Below, piece after piece: positions 8,090-18,382 of a stretch of 64,000 nt of DNA (its first letter is position 1; each line of letters opens with the position of its first letter). The translations under genes and the position numbers were made by a program. The notes under the pieces are model-generated. The model saw only the letters and a program-made list of their open reading frames with translations. It did not search any database and was not told the origin of the DNA. Source of the DNA: Allosaccharopolyspora coralli (GTDB lineage: Bacteria > Actinomycetota > Actinomycetes > Mycobacteriales > Pseudonocardiaceae); assembly GCF_009664835.1 (NCBI RefSeq), contig NZ_CP045929.1, positions 1,364,001 through 1,428,000 of the forward strand. Reading direction: 5' to 3'.

Positions 8090-8350
8090 TCAGAGGCTGT
8101 TGGCGCGCTTGGCCATGGCCGACTTCTTGTTGGCGGCCTGGTTGGCGTGGATGACGCCCTTGCTGGCGGCCTTGTCGAGCGCGCGGCCTGCGGCGCGCTG
8201 CAGCTCGAAGGCCTTGTCCTTCTCGCCGGCGGCAGCGGCCTCGCGGAACTTGCGGATGGCGGTCTTCACAGCCGACTTGACCGACTGGTTGCGCTGCCGG
8301 TTCTGCTCGTTGGTCTTGATCCGCTTCATCTGGGACTTGATGTTGGCCAC
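8090..8350 (-). CDS. rpsT: 30S ribosomal protein S20
   Basis: An 86-residue, lysine- and arginine-rich protein beginning [21 protein letters not shown], the canonical S20 N-terminus, with the [20 protein letters not shown]-terminal segment. It binds 16S rRNA helices 9 and 44 early in small-subunit assembly. A ribosome site (CCGGAAGAGAGG) precedes the ATG. The gene is monocistronic and convergent with holA, the usual arrangement in actinobacteria. Confidence 0.97.
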   Translation of the reverse strand: MANIKSQMKRIKTNEQNRQRNQSVKSAVKTAIRKFREAAAAGEKDKAFELQRAAGRALDKAASKGVIHANQAANKKSAMAKRANSL

Positions 8351-8562
8351 TGGGTGCCTCTCTTCCGGTTCGAAGGGTCGTGCCGCGCTGATGTGGCTCC
8401 GCGTCCCGGTTCCTGTGGTCCGCGGACTTCCTCCTGTGCGGAATGCCGCACGGCACGAGGCACGATGCTAGCAGCGAACAGAGGTTGTCCGAGGCGGTGG
8501 GGCGAGTGCGAGCTCGGCCACCGCCCCCGGGCAGGAGCTCGGGCGCGATCTAGGGTCCGGGT

Positions 8563-9366
8563 GTGCTCACCGCGTTGAACTGGCCCGGTTTCGCCGACGT
8601 GTCCCTCGCCGCGCTGCTCTTCCTTTGCGCCGCGGCGTTCTGCGCAGGCGCCGTCGACGCGATCGTCGGCGGCGGCGGTCTGGTCCAGCTTCCCGCGATG
8701 TTGTTGGTGTTGCCGGGCGGTGAGGCGATCTTCTCGCTGGCGACGAACAAGATCGCGTCGATCGCGGGGACGAGCGCGGCCGCGCGCACCTACGCGCGAA
8801 GGACGCCGATCGACTGGCACAGCGCATTGTCGATGGCCGCGGTGGCCCTGCTCGGGTCGTTGGGTGGCGCCGTGGTGGCCGACCGGCTCTCGTCACGGAC
8901 GTTGAGCGTGATCGTGTTGGTCGCGCTGCTGGCCGTGGGCTACTACACGCTCCGCACACCGGACCTCGGCTCGATTCACACACCACGCTTCGGAAAGCGG
9001 CATCAGATCCTGGTCATGTGTGTCGGGGGTGTGGTGCTCGGCTTCTACGACGGCATCGCAGGCCCGGGCACCGGGTCGTTCCTCGTGTTCCTGCTCGTCG
9101 GGCTCGTCGGCTTCTCGTTCGTGGCCGCGTCCGGGACCTCGAAGGTCGTCAACGTCGCCACCAACGTGGGCGCGCTGGTGTTCTTCATCCCCGCGGGCAA
9201 GGTGCTGTGGGGGCTCGGACTGGCGATGGCCGTCTGCAACGTCGCGGGCAGTGTGCTGGGCGCCGCGACGGCGACGAAGCGCGGGTCACGCTGGATCCGC
9301 AAGGTGTTCCTGTTCGTCGTGGCCGCGCTGGTTGTCAGCCTCGCAGTCCGCCTCGTGGCCGGCTGA
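8563..9366 (+). CDS. TSUP family membrane transporter (TauE/SafE, UPF0721)
   Basis: A 267-residue polytopic membrane protein with about eight hydrophobic segments. It carries two family repeats: GAVDAIVGGGGLVQLPAML near the N-terminus and YDGIAGPGTGSFLVFLLV in the second half. Members export or import sulfur-containing anions such as sulfite, sulfoacetate or thiosulfate; the substrate here is unknown. GTG at 8563 lies 6 bases after TAGGGT (8551-8556), so the gene is probably transcribed leaderless. There is no operon partner; the next gene converges. Confidence 0.85.
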   Translation: MLTALNWPGFADVSLAALLFLCAAAFCAGAVDAIVGGGGLVQLPAMLLVLPGGEAIFSLATNKIASIAGTSAAARTYARRTPIDWHSALSMAAVALLGSLGGAVVADRLSSRTLSVIVLVALLAVGYYTLRTPDLGSIHTPRFGKRHQILVMCVGGVVLGFYDGIAGPGTGSFLVFLLVGLVGFSFVAASGTSKVVNVATNVGALVFFIPAGKVLWGLGLAMAVCNVAGSVLGAATATKRGSRWIRKVFLFVVAALVVSLAVRLVAG

Positions 9367-9371
9367 GTCGT

Positions 9372-9572
9372 CTATTCGGCGTCGTGGCGTGGCCGCCCAC
9401 GTGACGGCGGGCCTTTCGCGTCCTTCGGAAGGCGTCCGGCGTCGGCGAGGGCGCGTCGGAGTACGAACTCCACCTGGGCGTTGGTGCTGCGCAACTCGTC
9501 GTTGGCCCACCTCACGAGAGCGTCGTGCGTGCTGGGGTCCAGGCGCAGCAGGACACTTTTGCGTGGCGCCAC
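9372..9572 (-). CDS. Small ribbon-helix-helix (Arc/CopG-like) protein
   Basis: A 66-residue protein, MAPRKSVLLRLDPSTHDALV at the N-terminus, whose KSVLLRLDP strand, following helices and NAQVEFVLRRAL segment match the ribbon-helix-helix DNA-binding fold. It starts 7 bases after the SPFH-protein stop and is therefore co-transcribed with it. It is a good candidate to bind the AT-rich palindrome at 10571-10586 in front of the pair and autoregulate it, although that link is inference. The tail from residue 50 is charged and probably disordered. It is not followed by a toxin gene. Confidence 0.75.
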   Translation of the reverse strand: MAPRKSVLLRLDPSTHDALVRWANDELRSTNAQVEFVLRRALADAGRLPKDAKGPPSRGRPRHDAE

Positions 9573-9579
9573 TACCGCC

Positions 9580-10527
9580 TCACTGGTAAAGCGAACCGGT
9601 GTTGACCACCGGTTGGGTCTGCTTGTCTCCGCAGAGGACGACGAGCAGGTTGCTCACCATCGTCGCCTTGCGTTCTTCGTCGAGGTCGACGACGTCCTTC
9701 TCGGCAAGTCGGGTCAACGCCAGGTCCACCATGCCGACCGCTCCCTCGACGATGCGCTGCCGTGCGGCCACGACCGCCCCCGCCTGCTGACGCTGCAGCA
9801 TCGCCTGGGCGATCTCCGGCGCGTAGGCGAGGTGGGTGAGCCGGGACTCGATCACCTCCACGCCGGCCGCCTGCACGCGGGCGGCGATCTCGGCGGAGAG
9901 CTTGCCGGTGATCTCGTCGGCGTTCTCGCGTAGGGACAGGCCGCGCTGGCCCTGGTTGTCGTACGGGTAGCTGGTCGCGATGTGGCGCACCGCGGTCTCG
10001 GTCTGGGTCTCGACGAACTCCACGAAACTGTCGACCTCGAAGGACGCCTGCGCGGTGTCGGCGACCTGCCAGACCACGACCGAGGCGATCTCGATCGGAT
10101 TGCCGTCGGCGTCGTTGACCTTCATCACGGCAGTCTCGTGGTTCCGGATCCGGGTGGAGATCTTCTCCTTCGTGCTCAGCGGGTTCACCCACTGCAAGCC
10201 GGTGGGGCGCAGGGTGCCGATGTAGCGGCCGAGGAACTGCAGGACCCGTGCCTCACCCGGCGCGACCGCGGCGAACCCCAGCATCAGCGTGACGGCGGCG
10301 AGCAGCGCGACGATCGCGGGCACGATCAGCGCCGGCCTCGCGAGTCCCGCGCCGATGATGAGTCCGCCGAGTCCGCACAGGAACAGCAGGAGTGTCAGCG
10401 CCAGCATCGGCATGCCCGAGACGTGTCGCGCCGGCCGCTCGCGGATACCGGGTTCCGGCATCGCGATGTCGGTCTGCGGTGTTCCGGTGCGAGTCGTGTC
10501 GGGCGGAGCGAGGTCGGTGGAATTCAT
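9580..10527 (-). CDS. SPFH/band 7 domain membrane protein
   Basis: A 315-residue protein with two adjacent membrane helices (about 40-62 and 66-88). An SPFH domain (about 90-280) follows, containing [20 protein letters not shown] and the helix [20 protein letters not shown] found in stomatin/flotillin relatives. Such proteins oligomerise on membranes and scaffold microdomains or proteases. The actinobacterial subgroup with a downstream ribbon-helix-helix gene is common (recalled), but its job is unknown. The ATG has a TAAGCT -10 candidate (10563-10568, minus strand) directly next to a 16-bp palindrome, indicating repressor control. Confidence 0.85.
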   Translation of the reverse strand: MNSTDLAPPDTTRTGTPQTDIAMPEPGIRERPARHVSGMPMLALTLLLFLCGLGGLIIGAGLARPALIVPAIVALLAAVTLMLGFAAVAPGEARVLQFLGRYIGTLRPTGLQWVNPLSTKEKISTRIRNHETAVMKVNDADGNPIEIASVVVWQVADTAQASFEVDSFVEFVETQTETAVRHIATSYPYDNQGQRGLSLRENADEITGKLSAEIAARVQAAGVEVIESRLTHLAYAPEIAQAMLQRQQAGAVVAARQRIVEGAVGMVDLALTRLAEKDVVDLDEERKATMVSNLLVVLCGDKQTQPVVNTGSLYQ

Positions 10528-10570
10528 CGGTGTGCCCTCGTGGTTACGCGGTTGATGTCATCAGCTTAGC

Positions 10571-10586
10571 AAAGTGATATCACTTT
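10571..10586. promoter_or_regulatory. Perfect 16-bp palindromic operator upstream of SPFH gene
   Basis: AAAGTGATATCACTTT is a perfect palindrome and unusually AT-rich for this genome. It lies between the candidate -10 (TAAGCT at 10563-10568, minus strand) and -35 of the SPFH/RHH operon, an ideal repression site. The dyad TGATATCA suits a ribbon-helix-helix dimer pair; the adjacent RHH gene product is the first candidate ligand. It may also affect the divergent VOC gene. Confidence 0.6.
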
Positions 10587-10634
10587 TTCGAATCTCGTGT
10601 CGTGCGCCAGGGCGTGAACCGGTAGAAGTCGGGT

Positions 10635-11012
10635 ATGGAGGTGCTGCACAGCAGGTTGATCATCCGCCCGCGCGACCGGGAGCGATCGCTGGCGTTCTAC
10701 CGGGATGTGCTGGGGCTCGCGATCCAGCGCGAGTTCCCCGGCGGCACCGTCTTCCACCTCGGGCAGGGTGCGCTGGAACTTTCCGGCGACGGCGGCGCCG
10801 GCCCGAGTCCCGACCAGGTGCTCTGGCTCCAGGTGCGCGATCTCGAGACGACGTTCGGGCAGCTGCGCGAACGGGTCACGGTGCTCACCGAGCCGGAACG
10901 GCGACCCTGGGGGCTCGACGAGGCCTGGATCACCGACCCCGACGGCGTGCGGATAGTGCTCGTCGAGATTCCCGCCGACCACCCCCTCCGTCGCGACCAC
11001 CGCAGCCCCTGA
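10635..11012 (+). CDS. VOC family (glyoxalase/bleomycin-resistance fold) protein
   Basis: A 125-residue single-unit vicinal-oxygen-chelate protein. The fold begins LHSRLIIRPRDRERSLAFYR, with the typical RSLAFYRDVLGL helix, and ends with ITDPDGVRIVLVEI, the metal-site strand. Two such beta-alpha-beta modules make one fold. The family includes glyoxalase I, dioxygenases, fosfomycin and bleomycin resistance proteins; no specific activity can be assigned. TAGAAG (10622-10627) sits 7 bases before the ATG, suggesting a leaderless transcript. It diverges from the SPFH operon over 107 bases. Confidence 0.8.
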   Translation: MEVLHSRLIIRPRDRERSLAFYRDVLGLAIQREFPGGTVFHLGQGALELSGDGGAGPSPDQVLWLQVRDLETTFGQLRERVTVLTEPERRPWGLDEAWITDPDGVRIVLVEIPADHPLRRDHRSP

Positions 11013-11186
11013 CCTCAGCGGTTGCGGTCGAGCGGGCCGAGCCGTCCGTCCCGGACGCGAGGGTCGGAAATCGGGCATGGGCGACGGCGCGCGGTGCGAG
11101 CATGGGACCATGGGGTGAACCCGTGCCCTCCGTCCCCAGCCGGGACACGCCGCGCCGGAGTCCCGACAACCCCGAGGAACACTTCT

Positions 11187-13028
<1,842 letters not shown>

Positions 13029-13081
13029 CGCGTAGCCGGCCGGCCACGCTGGTGCGGCCGGGTCCCGGCGACGGTTGCGAT

Positions 13082-13125
13082 GCGTGAGCCTTTTTGGTGG
13101 TTATAGGCACCAAAAAGGCTCACGC
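13082..13125. repeat. 44-nt hairpin repeat, copy 1 (downstream of lepA)
   Basis: An 18-bp perfect stem (GCGTGAGCCTTTTTGGTG and its complement) with an 8-base loop GTTATAGG. It lies between lepA and the DUF559-like gene, 53 bases after the lepA stop. T5/A5 tracts lie inside the arms, so it may terminate transcription in either direction. About 28 bases to its left resemble the flank of copies 2 and 3 in reverse orientation. Confidence 0.9.
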
Positions 13126-13161
13126 CTGAATCTTTCCGCGAGGGGCGCGCCTCTTGTGGGA

Positions 13162-14145
13162 ATGACCCTGTCTTTCACCGACGCCCGCACTCGGAGCGAG
13201 TGGGACCTTATCCGGCGCTCCCAACACGACATCGTGACGACGCGGCAACTCCGCGCGTTCGGCCTCAGCTGGAACGCGATTCGAGCGAAGCTGGACGGGC
13301 GCCGATGGCAACGAGTTCACCGCGGCGTGATCGCCCTGTTCACCGGACCACTGACGCGTCAAGCTCGCCTCAGTGCCGCGTTACTCTACGGCGGTGGCCG
13401 CTCGTGCCTGAGCCACGAGTCCGCGGCCGAGGCGTGGGGCTGGTTGCGCCAACGAGATGACGAACCCATCCACATCACCGTGCCGTACACACACTCGGTA
13501 CGAGCTCAGCCCGGACTGGTGATACATCGAAGCCGCGCGTTCCAGCACGTGCTCGCTCCGCTGGTGCCACCGAGAACGAATCGTGAAGACACCGTTCTCG
13601 ATCTCGCGACAGCTCAGCCCGACCGCGCCTCCGCGCAACGGAACTTGATGAATCGTGCTACCGCACACCGGGTTTCGGCCACCGCGTTGTTCGAGCTGAT
13701 GCAAGCGCGACCCGCGTACCGATATCACGCCGCGTTGGAACGTGCGGTGCGTTTCCTCGCGGAGGGAACGACGTCCGTACTGGAGGTTCGCTACCTTCTC
13801 GATGTCGAGGCAGCCCATGGAATTCCCCAGGCACGGCGCCAAGTTCCGGTCCGTGCGGACGGGCGAAAGTTGCTCGAGGACTGCGATTACAGCCCCGTCG
13901 GGGTTCCCCTCATCGTTCGGCTGGACGGGCGTGCCTACCACGGTGACGTCGAGACGGCGTTCCGCGATCGGCGTCGGGACAACGCGGCGGAGCTGGCGGG
14001 GCGGCCACGACTCGTCTACGGCTGGAACGACGTTCGCCACGACCCCTGCGGTGTCGCGGCCGAGGTGCTGACGGTGCTGCGGCGTGACGGCTGGAACGGT
14101 CCCGCCCGGCCGTGCGATCAGTGCGGGGACGTGAGCAAGACGTGA
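13162..14145 (+). CDS. AbiEi-antitoxin-like / DUF559-type protein with Vsr-like endonuclease fold
   Basis: A 327-residue protein of a large, poorly characterised actinobacterial family. The N-terminal third (SQHDIVTTRQLRAFGLSWNA) resembles the winged-helix AbiEi antitoxin N-terminal domain. The C-terminal part (SVLEVRYLLDVEA, then LLEDCDYSPVGVPLIVRLDG) has the E...D...hydrophobic pattern of a very-short-patch-repair-like nuclease fold (DUF559). No partner toxin of the AbiEii type is adjacent, so an abortive-infection role is not supported here. The ATG at 13162 is preferred over the frame that reads back into the hairpin repeat. The ribosome site is weak. Confidence 0.7.
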   Translation: MTLSFTDARTRSEWDLIRRSQHDIVTTRQLRAFGLSWNAIRAKLDGRRWQRVHRGVIALFTGPLTRQARLSAALLYGGGRSCLSHESAAEAWGWLRQRDDEPIHITVPYTHSVRAQPGLVIHRSRAFQHVLAPLVPPRTNREDTVLDLATAQPDRASAQRNLMNRATAHRVSATALFELMQARPAYRYHAALERAVRFLAEGTTSVLEVRYLLDVEAAHGIPQARRQVPVRADGRKLLEDCDYSPVGVPLIVRLDGRAYHGDVETAFRDRRRDNAAELAGRPRLVYGWNDVRHDPCGVAAEVLTVLRRDGWNGPARPCDQCGDVSKT

Positions 14146-14183
14146 GTCTCATCGGCGGCTGAGGCCATCGAACAGCTCAGCGG

Positions 14184-14227
14184 GCGTGAGCCTTTTTAGT
14201 TGCCATAGGCACCGAAAAGGCTCACGC
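14184..14227. repeat. 44-nt hairpin repeat, copy 2 (degenerate)
   Basis: This copy lies between the convergent DUF559-like gene and the methyltransferase gene. Outer arms GCGTGAGCC/GGCTCACGC are intact, but the inner stem has an A-C mismatch and a wobble (TTTTTAGT opposite ACCGAAAA). The 28 bases to its right, beginning ATCGCC, are about 80% identical to those after copy 3, so the repeated unit is longer than the hairpin here. Confidence 0.85.
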
Positions 14228-14276
14228 ATCGCCACCGGCGGCGGGATCGAGCTGCGCGAGCATGACTCGGCCGGTG

Positions 14277-14978
14277 TCAGTGGCTCGTCTTCCAGACGTA
14301 GGCGGCCGAGATGGGGAGGTTGCGGTGCTTCGCCCACTTGGGCTTCGCGGCGATCCAACGGTCGTCGATGACGCCTTCCCGCATTTCCTCCAGTGCCCAC
14401 CCGGCCTCCAGAGCGGCCGTCACGTGGTCGCTGACGAGGTGAAGGTGCGTCGCGATGGTGAACGACTCGCCGCTGTCGTCGGTGAAGTGCGTGGGCATGC
14501 CGGTCGAGATGATGAACTGCGGGTGGTACGAGACGACGACGAAGCGCGCGTCCTGTGTCGCGAGCCGAGACGCTTCGGAGTAAAAGGCGCCGAGATCCGG
14601 GAGATGCTCGTCGACGAGCGAGGCGATCACAAGCTGATAGGTGTCGCCCTCGAGCCCGGTGGAGGTGGCCTCCCCTTCGACGAGCCGATCGTGGACACCG
14701 CGTTCCCGGGCGACGGTCAGCATCTCGGGCGTGAGGTCGACCCCGTCGACGTGCGGGACGCCGTGCTCGCGTAGCCACACGCCGGTGCGTCCGGTGCCGC
14801 AACCAAGGTCGGCCGCACGGTGGACCGCACTCCAGTCCGGTGCGGTGAGCGCGTCGAGTAGCGCGAGGTCCATCACGTCCTCGACTGTGTTCTCGTAGGT
14901 CGCCGCCCACCCGGCGTAGCCGGTGCGCACGTCGACGGTCGGGTAACCACGCGAGTCGAAATCCGAGAAGGTCAGCAC
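14277..14978 (-). CDS. Class I SAM-dependent methyltransferase
   Basis: About 233 residues with a clear Rossmann-type methyltransferase core: motif I AADLGCGTGRTGVWL, the acidic GVDLTPEML end of strand 2, the LVIASLVDEHLPDL segment around motif II, and YHPQF after helix D. The small GYAGWAATYEN N-terminal helix resembles ubiquinone/menaquinone or small-molecule methyltransferases, but no substrate can be named. GTG at 14978 is chosen; the frame extends back through hairpin copy 3, which is not coding. There is no clear operon partner, since ramB, 244 bases upstream on the same strand, is separated by copy 3 of the repeat. Confidence 0.82.
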   Translation of the reverse strand: MLTFSDFDSRGYPTVDVRTGYAGWAATYENTVEDVMDLALLDALTAPDWSAVHRAADLGCGTGRTGVWLREHGVPHVDGVDLTPEMLTVARERGVHDRLVEGEATSTGLEGDTYQLVIASLVDEHLPDLGAFYSEASRLATQDARFVVVSYHPQFIISTGMPTHFTDDSGESFTIATHLHLVSDHVTAALEAGWALEEMREGVIDDRWIAAKPKWAKHRNLPISAAYVWKTSH

Positions 14979-15089
14979 ACCGCACAGTCTGCCGCACCAC
15001 TCCGACAACAGACACACCCTTTCCGCGTGCCGCATGATCGGCGGATGACCGAGGGGGCCCTGCCGGGGCCAGGCTGAGTCTACTCGGAG

Positions 15090-15133
15090 GCGTGAGTCTT
15101 TTTGGTTGCCATGGGCACCAAAAAGGCTCACGC
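15090..15133. repeat. 44-nt hairpin repeat, copy 3
   Basis: It lies 89 bases downstream of the ramB stop and upstream of the methyltransferase gene. The left arm has GAGTC while the right arm keeps GGCTC, giving a G-U pair in RNA instead of the G-C or A-U pairs of other copies. The loop region GCCATGGGC adds extra pairing. Confidence 0.9.
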
Positions 15134-15167
15134 ATCGCCGCTGGCACCGGGACCGAGCTGCGCCCCA

Positions 15168-15216
15168 CGGCACGGCCCGGCTCGGCGAGGTCAGGCTCGG
15201 CACGGCCCGGCTCGGC
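15168..15216. repeat. Two-copy 30-bp tandem repeat next to ramB 3' end
   Basis: The 19-mer CGGCACGGCCCGGCTCGGC occurs at 15168-15186 and again at 15198-15216, a 30-base period that ends just before the ramB stop codon region at 15222. It looks like a simple slippage duplication; no function is evident. Confidence 0.7.
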
Positions 15217-15221
15217 CGGGG

Positions 15222-16688
15222 TCAGGCGTCGTGGTCTTCGAGGAAGCGGTAGACGTCGGCCTCGTCCACGCCGGGGAAGGTGTCCGAGGGGAGTGCGGCG
15301 AGGACGTGGGAGTGCGCCCGCGCGGACGGCCACACCATGCCCTGCCAGCGGTTCGCGAGGTCGGCCGGCGGGCGTTGGCAGCACTCGCCGTTCGGGCACT
15401 TCGATTGCGAATGGTTCGTGGTGTCGCGTCCGCGGAACCACCGCGACTCGGTGTACGGGACGCCGAGGGTGATCGCGAAGTCGCGGCCGCGGCTGGGGTC
15501 GACGTGGGCGACACACCAGTGTGTCGCGCCGGGCTTGTCGGTGTACTGGTAGTAGGTCGAATACCGGTCGGGGGAGGCGAACACCTGCCTGCCCGCCCAG
15601 TGCCTGCACATCCGCTGGCCCTCGATGGCACCGCTGGCGTCGGTGGGAAAGACCAGCCCGTCGTTCTCGTAGGCCTTGTAGATGATGCCGGTCTCGTCGT
15701 TGCGGACGAAGTGACACACCAGGTCGAGGTATTGGGTGGCGAGGTTGGTGAACCGGTGTGCGGCCATCTCGTAGGACACCGAGTACACGTCCCGCAGGTC
15801 CTCGACCGCGAGGTCGCGGTCGGCCTTGGCTTTCTGCAGGAAGGGGACCGCGGTCTTCTCGGGCACCAGGACGGCGGCGGCGAAGTAGTTCGCCTCGACG
15901 CGCTGGCGCAGGAAGTCGGCGAAGTCGCGTGGCTGGCTGTGCCCGAGGGTGAGGTGCCCGAGGGTCTGCAGCAGGATCGTGCGCGGACTGTGCATGCCGA
16001 GGGACTCGCGCCGCAGGAAGATCCGTTGGTGGTGCATGTCGGTCACCGAGCGCACCGAGCGTGGCAGGTCGTTGACGAACCGCAGACCGTAGCCGAGGTG
16101 AGTCGCGATGGACTGGATCACGCCTTCGGACAGCGCCCCACCGTGGTAGCCGACCTTGTCGAGGATCTCGGCCGCGGCTTTCTCGATCTCGGGGAAGTAG
16201 TTGCCGTGCTCGCGCATGGTGTGGCGCAGCTGGGCGTTGGCCTTGCGCGCTTCTTCCGGGGTGGCGACCTGCTTGGTCTCGCGCCGCTTGAGCTCCTCGT
16301 AGAGACCGGCGACGTGTTCCAGTGCTTCGGTGGGCATCCGCTTGCCTGCCTTGAGCGGGGGCAGGCTCAGCCGCTGGTACAGCGGGTCGAGCTGGGCCTG
16401 TTCGACGGCGATCTCGAGCTCGGCGCGCCGGTTCGGCGGCTTCTTGGACATGAGGTCGTCGACGGTGCAGCCCAGGGCGTCGGCGAGTGACCGGAGTAAC
16501 GACAACTTCGGCTCGCGATGGCCGTTCTCCAACAGAGAGAGCTGTGACGGCGCGCGACCGACACGTTCTCCCAGGTCGACGAGGGTGAGGCCGGCGGTCC
16601 TGCGGAGGTGCCGCAGCCGCTGGCCGAACACCAGAAGATCCTGATCGGTGGAAAAACTACGGTCTTCTTCGGCGGCGAAGTCCTGCAT
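15222..16688 (-). CDS. ramB: RamB-type regulator of acetate/glyoxylate metabolism (ScfR family)
   Basis: An XRE-type helix-turn-helix (about residues 20-75: LVFGQRLRHLRRTAGLTLVD...PSQLSLLENGHREPK) is followed by an IrrE/ImmA-like region containing LGHLTLGHSQ. The long C-terminal domain is that of short-chain-fatty-acyl regulators. RamB represses aceA, aceB and acetate activation genes in corynebacteria and mycobacteria and may sense acetyl-CoA-related signals. The divergent neighbour is aceA, supporting the assignment strongly. The ATG at 16688 (or GTG at 16697) is taken; the frame open to 16805 would cross the shared operator. Length is about 488 residues, normal for RamB. Confidence 0.92.
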   Translation of the reverse strand: MQDFAAEEDRSFSTDQDLLVFGQRLRHLRRTAGLTLVDLGERVGRAPSQLSLLENGHREPKLSLLRSLADALGCTVDDLMSKKPPNRRAELEIAVEQAQLDPLYQRLSLPPLKAGKRMPTEALEHVAGLYEELKRRETKQVATPEEARKANAQLRHTMREHGNYFPEIEKAAAEILDKVGYHGGALSEGVIQSIATHLGYGLRFVNDLPRSVRSVTDMHHQRIFLRRESLGMHSPRTILLQTLGHLTLGHSQPRDFADFLRQRVEANYFAAAVLVPEKTAVPFLQKAKADRDLAVEDLRDVYSVSYEMAAHRFTNLATQYLDLVCHFVRNDETGIIYKAYENDGLVFPTDASGAIEGQRMCRHWAGRQVFASPDRYSTYYQYTDKPGATHWCVAHVDPSRGRDFAITLGVPYTESRWFRGRDTTNHSQSKCPNGECCQRPPADLANRWQGMVWPSARAHSHVLAALPSDTFPGVDEADVYRFLEDHDA

Positions 16689-16724
16689 GAGCTTCACCGT
16701 AGCAGAAAGAAGTGGCAAATTTCC

Positions 16725-16740
16725 TCGAGAAACTTCTCGA
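16725..16740. promoter_or_regulatory. Palindromic site in the ramB-aceA intergenic region
   Basis: TCGAGAA-AC-TTCTCGA is a 7+7 bp inverted repeat with a 2-base spacer, midway between ramB (16688) and aceA (16808). GCAAA (16715-16719) and TTTGC (16742-16746) flank it. The published RamB box (AAACTTTGCAAA-like) is only partly matched, so whether RamB or another acetate/SCFA regulator binds is unresolved. Confidence 0.45.
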
Positions 16741-16807
16741 TTTTGCTTGTGCTGCCGTTCAACACTGGGTTCACCAAGGCAGCAAGAGACCCCGAAAGGT
16801 GACAACC

Positions 16808-18130
16808 ATGAGCCAGCCCGGAACTCGTGAGCAGGCGCTCAAGGCCGCCGCCGACCTCAAGCAGGAGTGGGACACGGACCCGCGGTGGAAGGGCATCGAG
16901 CGGACGCACTCCGCCGAGGACGTCGTCCGGCTCCGGGGCTCGGTGCAGGAGGAGTACACCCTCGCGCGCAACGGCGCCGAGAAGCTGTGGAAGGGCCTGC
17001 ACGAGAACGAGTACATCCACTCGCTCGGTGCGTTGACCGGCAACCAGGCCGTCCAGCAGGTCCGCGCGGGCCTGAAGGCCATCTACCTGTCCGGCTGGCA
17101 GGTCGCCGCCGACGCGAACCTCGCGGGCGAGACCTACCCGGACCAGAGCCTGTACCCGGCCAACTCGGTGCCCCAGGTCGTCCGCCGTATCAACAACGCG
17201 CTCAAGCGCGCCGACCAGATCGCCTGGTCGGAGGCGCTGGACCCGGAGACCGAGGCGACCTCCACGGACGAGATCGACTGGCTCGCCCCGATCGTCGCCG
17301 ACGCCGAGGCCGGTTTCGGCGGTGTGCTCAACGCCTACGAGCTCATGCGCGGCATGATCTCGGCGGGTGCTGCCGGCGTGCACTGGGAGGACCAGCTGGC
17401 CTCCGAGAAGAAGTGCGGTCACCTGGGCGGCAAGGTCCTCATCCCGACCAGCCAGCACGTCAAGACGCTCAACGCCGCCCGGCTCGCCGCTGACGTCGCC
17501 GGCGTCCCGTCGCTCGTCGTTGCTCGCACGGACGCGCAGGCCGCGACGCTGCTCACCAGCGACGTCGACGAGCGCGACCAGAAGTTCCTCACCGGCGAGC
17601 GCACCGCCGAGGGCTTCTTCAAGGTCAACAACGGCATCGAGCCCTGCATCACCCGTGGTCTGGCCTACGCGCCGCACGCCGACCTGATCTGGATGGAGAC
17701 CTCCAAGCCGGATCTGGAGGTGGCCAAGAAGTTCGCCGAGGCCATCAAGGCGAAGTACCCGGACCAGATGCTGGCCTACAACTGCTCGCCGTCGTTCAAC
17801 TGGAAGGCGAACCTGGACGACAGCACCATCGCCAAGTTCCAGCGCGAGCTCGCCCACATGGGCTACAAGTTCCAGTTCATCACCCTCGCGGGCTTCCACT
17901 CGCTGAACTACGGCATGTTCGATCTGGCCAAGGGCTACGCGCAGGACGGCATGACCTCCTACGTGGACCTGCAGGAGCGCGAGTTCGCTGCGGAGAAGGA
18001 CGGCTACACCGCCACGCGTCACCAGCGTGAGGCGGGCACCGGCTACTTCGACCTGATCAGCACCGCGATCGACCCGAACTCCTCGACCACCGCGCTCGAG
18101 GGTTCGACCGAGACCGCTCAGTTCCACTGA
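16808..18130 (+). CDS. aceA: Isocitrate lyase
   Basis: The enzyme cleaves isocitrate to succinate and glyoxylate in the glyoxylate shunt, allowing growth on acetate and on the acetyl-CoA released by the benzoate and branched-chain pathways encoded further on. The 440-residue length and the signature [14 protein letters not shown] (catalytic C203) are diagnostic, and QWADxG-type substrate loops are replaced by the family-typical [14 protein letters not shown] 16808 has AAAGG 9 bases upstream. It is divergent from ramB. Malate synthase is not in the window. Confidence 0.97.
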   Translation: MSQPGTREQALKAAADLKQEWDTDPRWKGIERTHSAEDVVRLRGSVQEEYTLARNGAEKLWKGLHENEYIHSLGALTGNQAVQQVRAGLKAIYLSGWQVAADANLAGETYPDQSLYPANSVPQVVRRINNALKRADQIAWSEALDPETEATSTDEIDWLAPIVADAEAGFGGVLNAYELMRGMISAGAAGVHWEDQLASEKKCGHLGGKVLIPTSQHVKTLNAARLAADVAGVPSLVVARTDAQAATLLTSDVDERDQKFLTGERTAEGFFKVNNGIEPCITRGLAYAPHADLIWMETSKPDLEVAKKFAEAIKAKYPDQMLAYNCSPSFNWKANLDDSTIAKFQRELAHMGYKFQFITLAGFHSLNYGMFDLAKGYAQDGMTSYVDLQEREFAAEKDGYTATRHQREAGTGYFDLISTAIDPNSSTTALEGSTETAQFH

Positions 18131-18237
18131 GCCCGGTAGCGACAACGAGATGTGAGTGGCCCGCCCGGCGGGCGGGCGCTCAGTAAGACGCACCAGCGGC
18201 CCTGTGGCGGGGTGTTCGGACAAACGCGATGGTGCGA

Positions 18238-18275
18238 AGTGGGCGGGAATCCCGGAGACGGGGTTCCCGCCCACT
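18238..18275. terminator. Hairpin between convergent aceA and LAL-regulator genes
   Basis: AGTGGGCGGGAA (18238-18249) pairs perfectly with TTCCCGCCCACT (18264-18275), a 12-bp stem and 14-base loop followed by GTTTCGTCTGT. It lies 108 bases after the aceA stop and 108 bases after the stop of the reverse regulator gene. A second GC-only inverted repeat at 18159-18177 is closer to aceA. Confidence 0.6.
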
Positions 18276-18382
18276 GTTTCGTCTGTGGAAGGGTGCGCAG
18301 GTTCGTGGCGGAACCGCACCTCGCGAAAAGGGCGCTGAGGTGGCGCTACCCGCCGCCGAGCAACACCTTCTGCACGGAGTTC

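Noticed and set aside
13162-14145. Abortive-infection AbiE system
   Set aside because: The AbiEi-like N-terminal domain is present, but no AbiEii nucleotidyltransferase toxin gene is adjacent.
14149-15717. 522-residue Arg/Pro-rich minus-strand frame
   Set aside because: Out-of-phase shadow of the methyltransferase and ramB genes with repetitive composition, crossing two hairpin repeats.
16694-18319. Long frame antisense to aceA
   Set aside because: Mirror frame of a conserved enzyme, no ribosome site and no recognisable domain.
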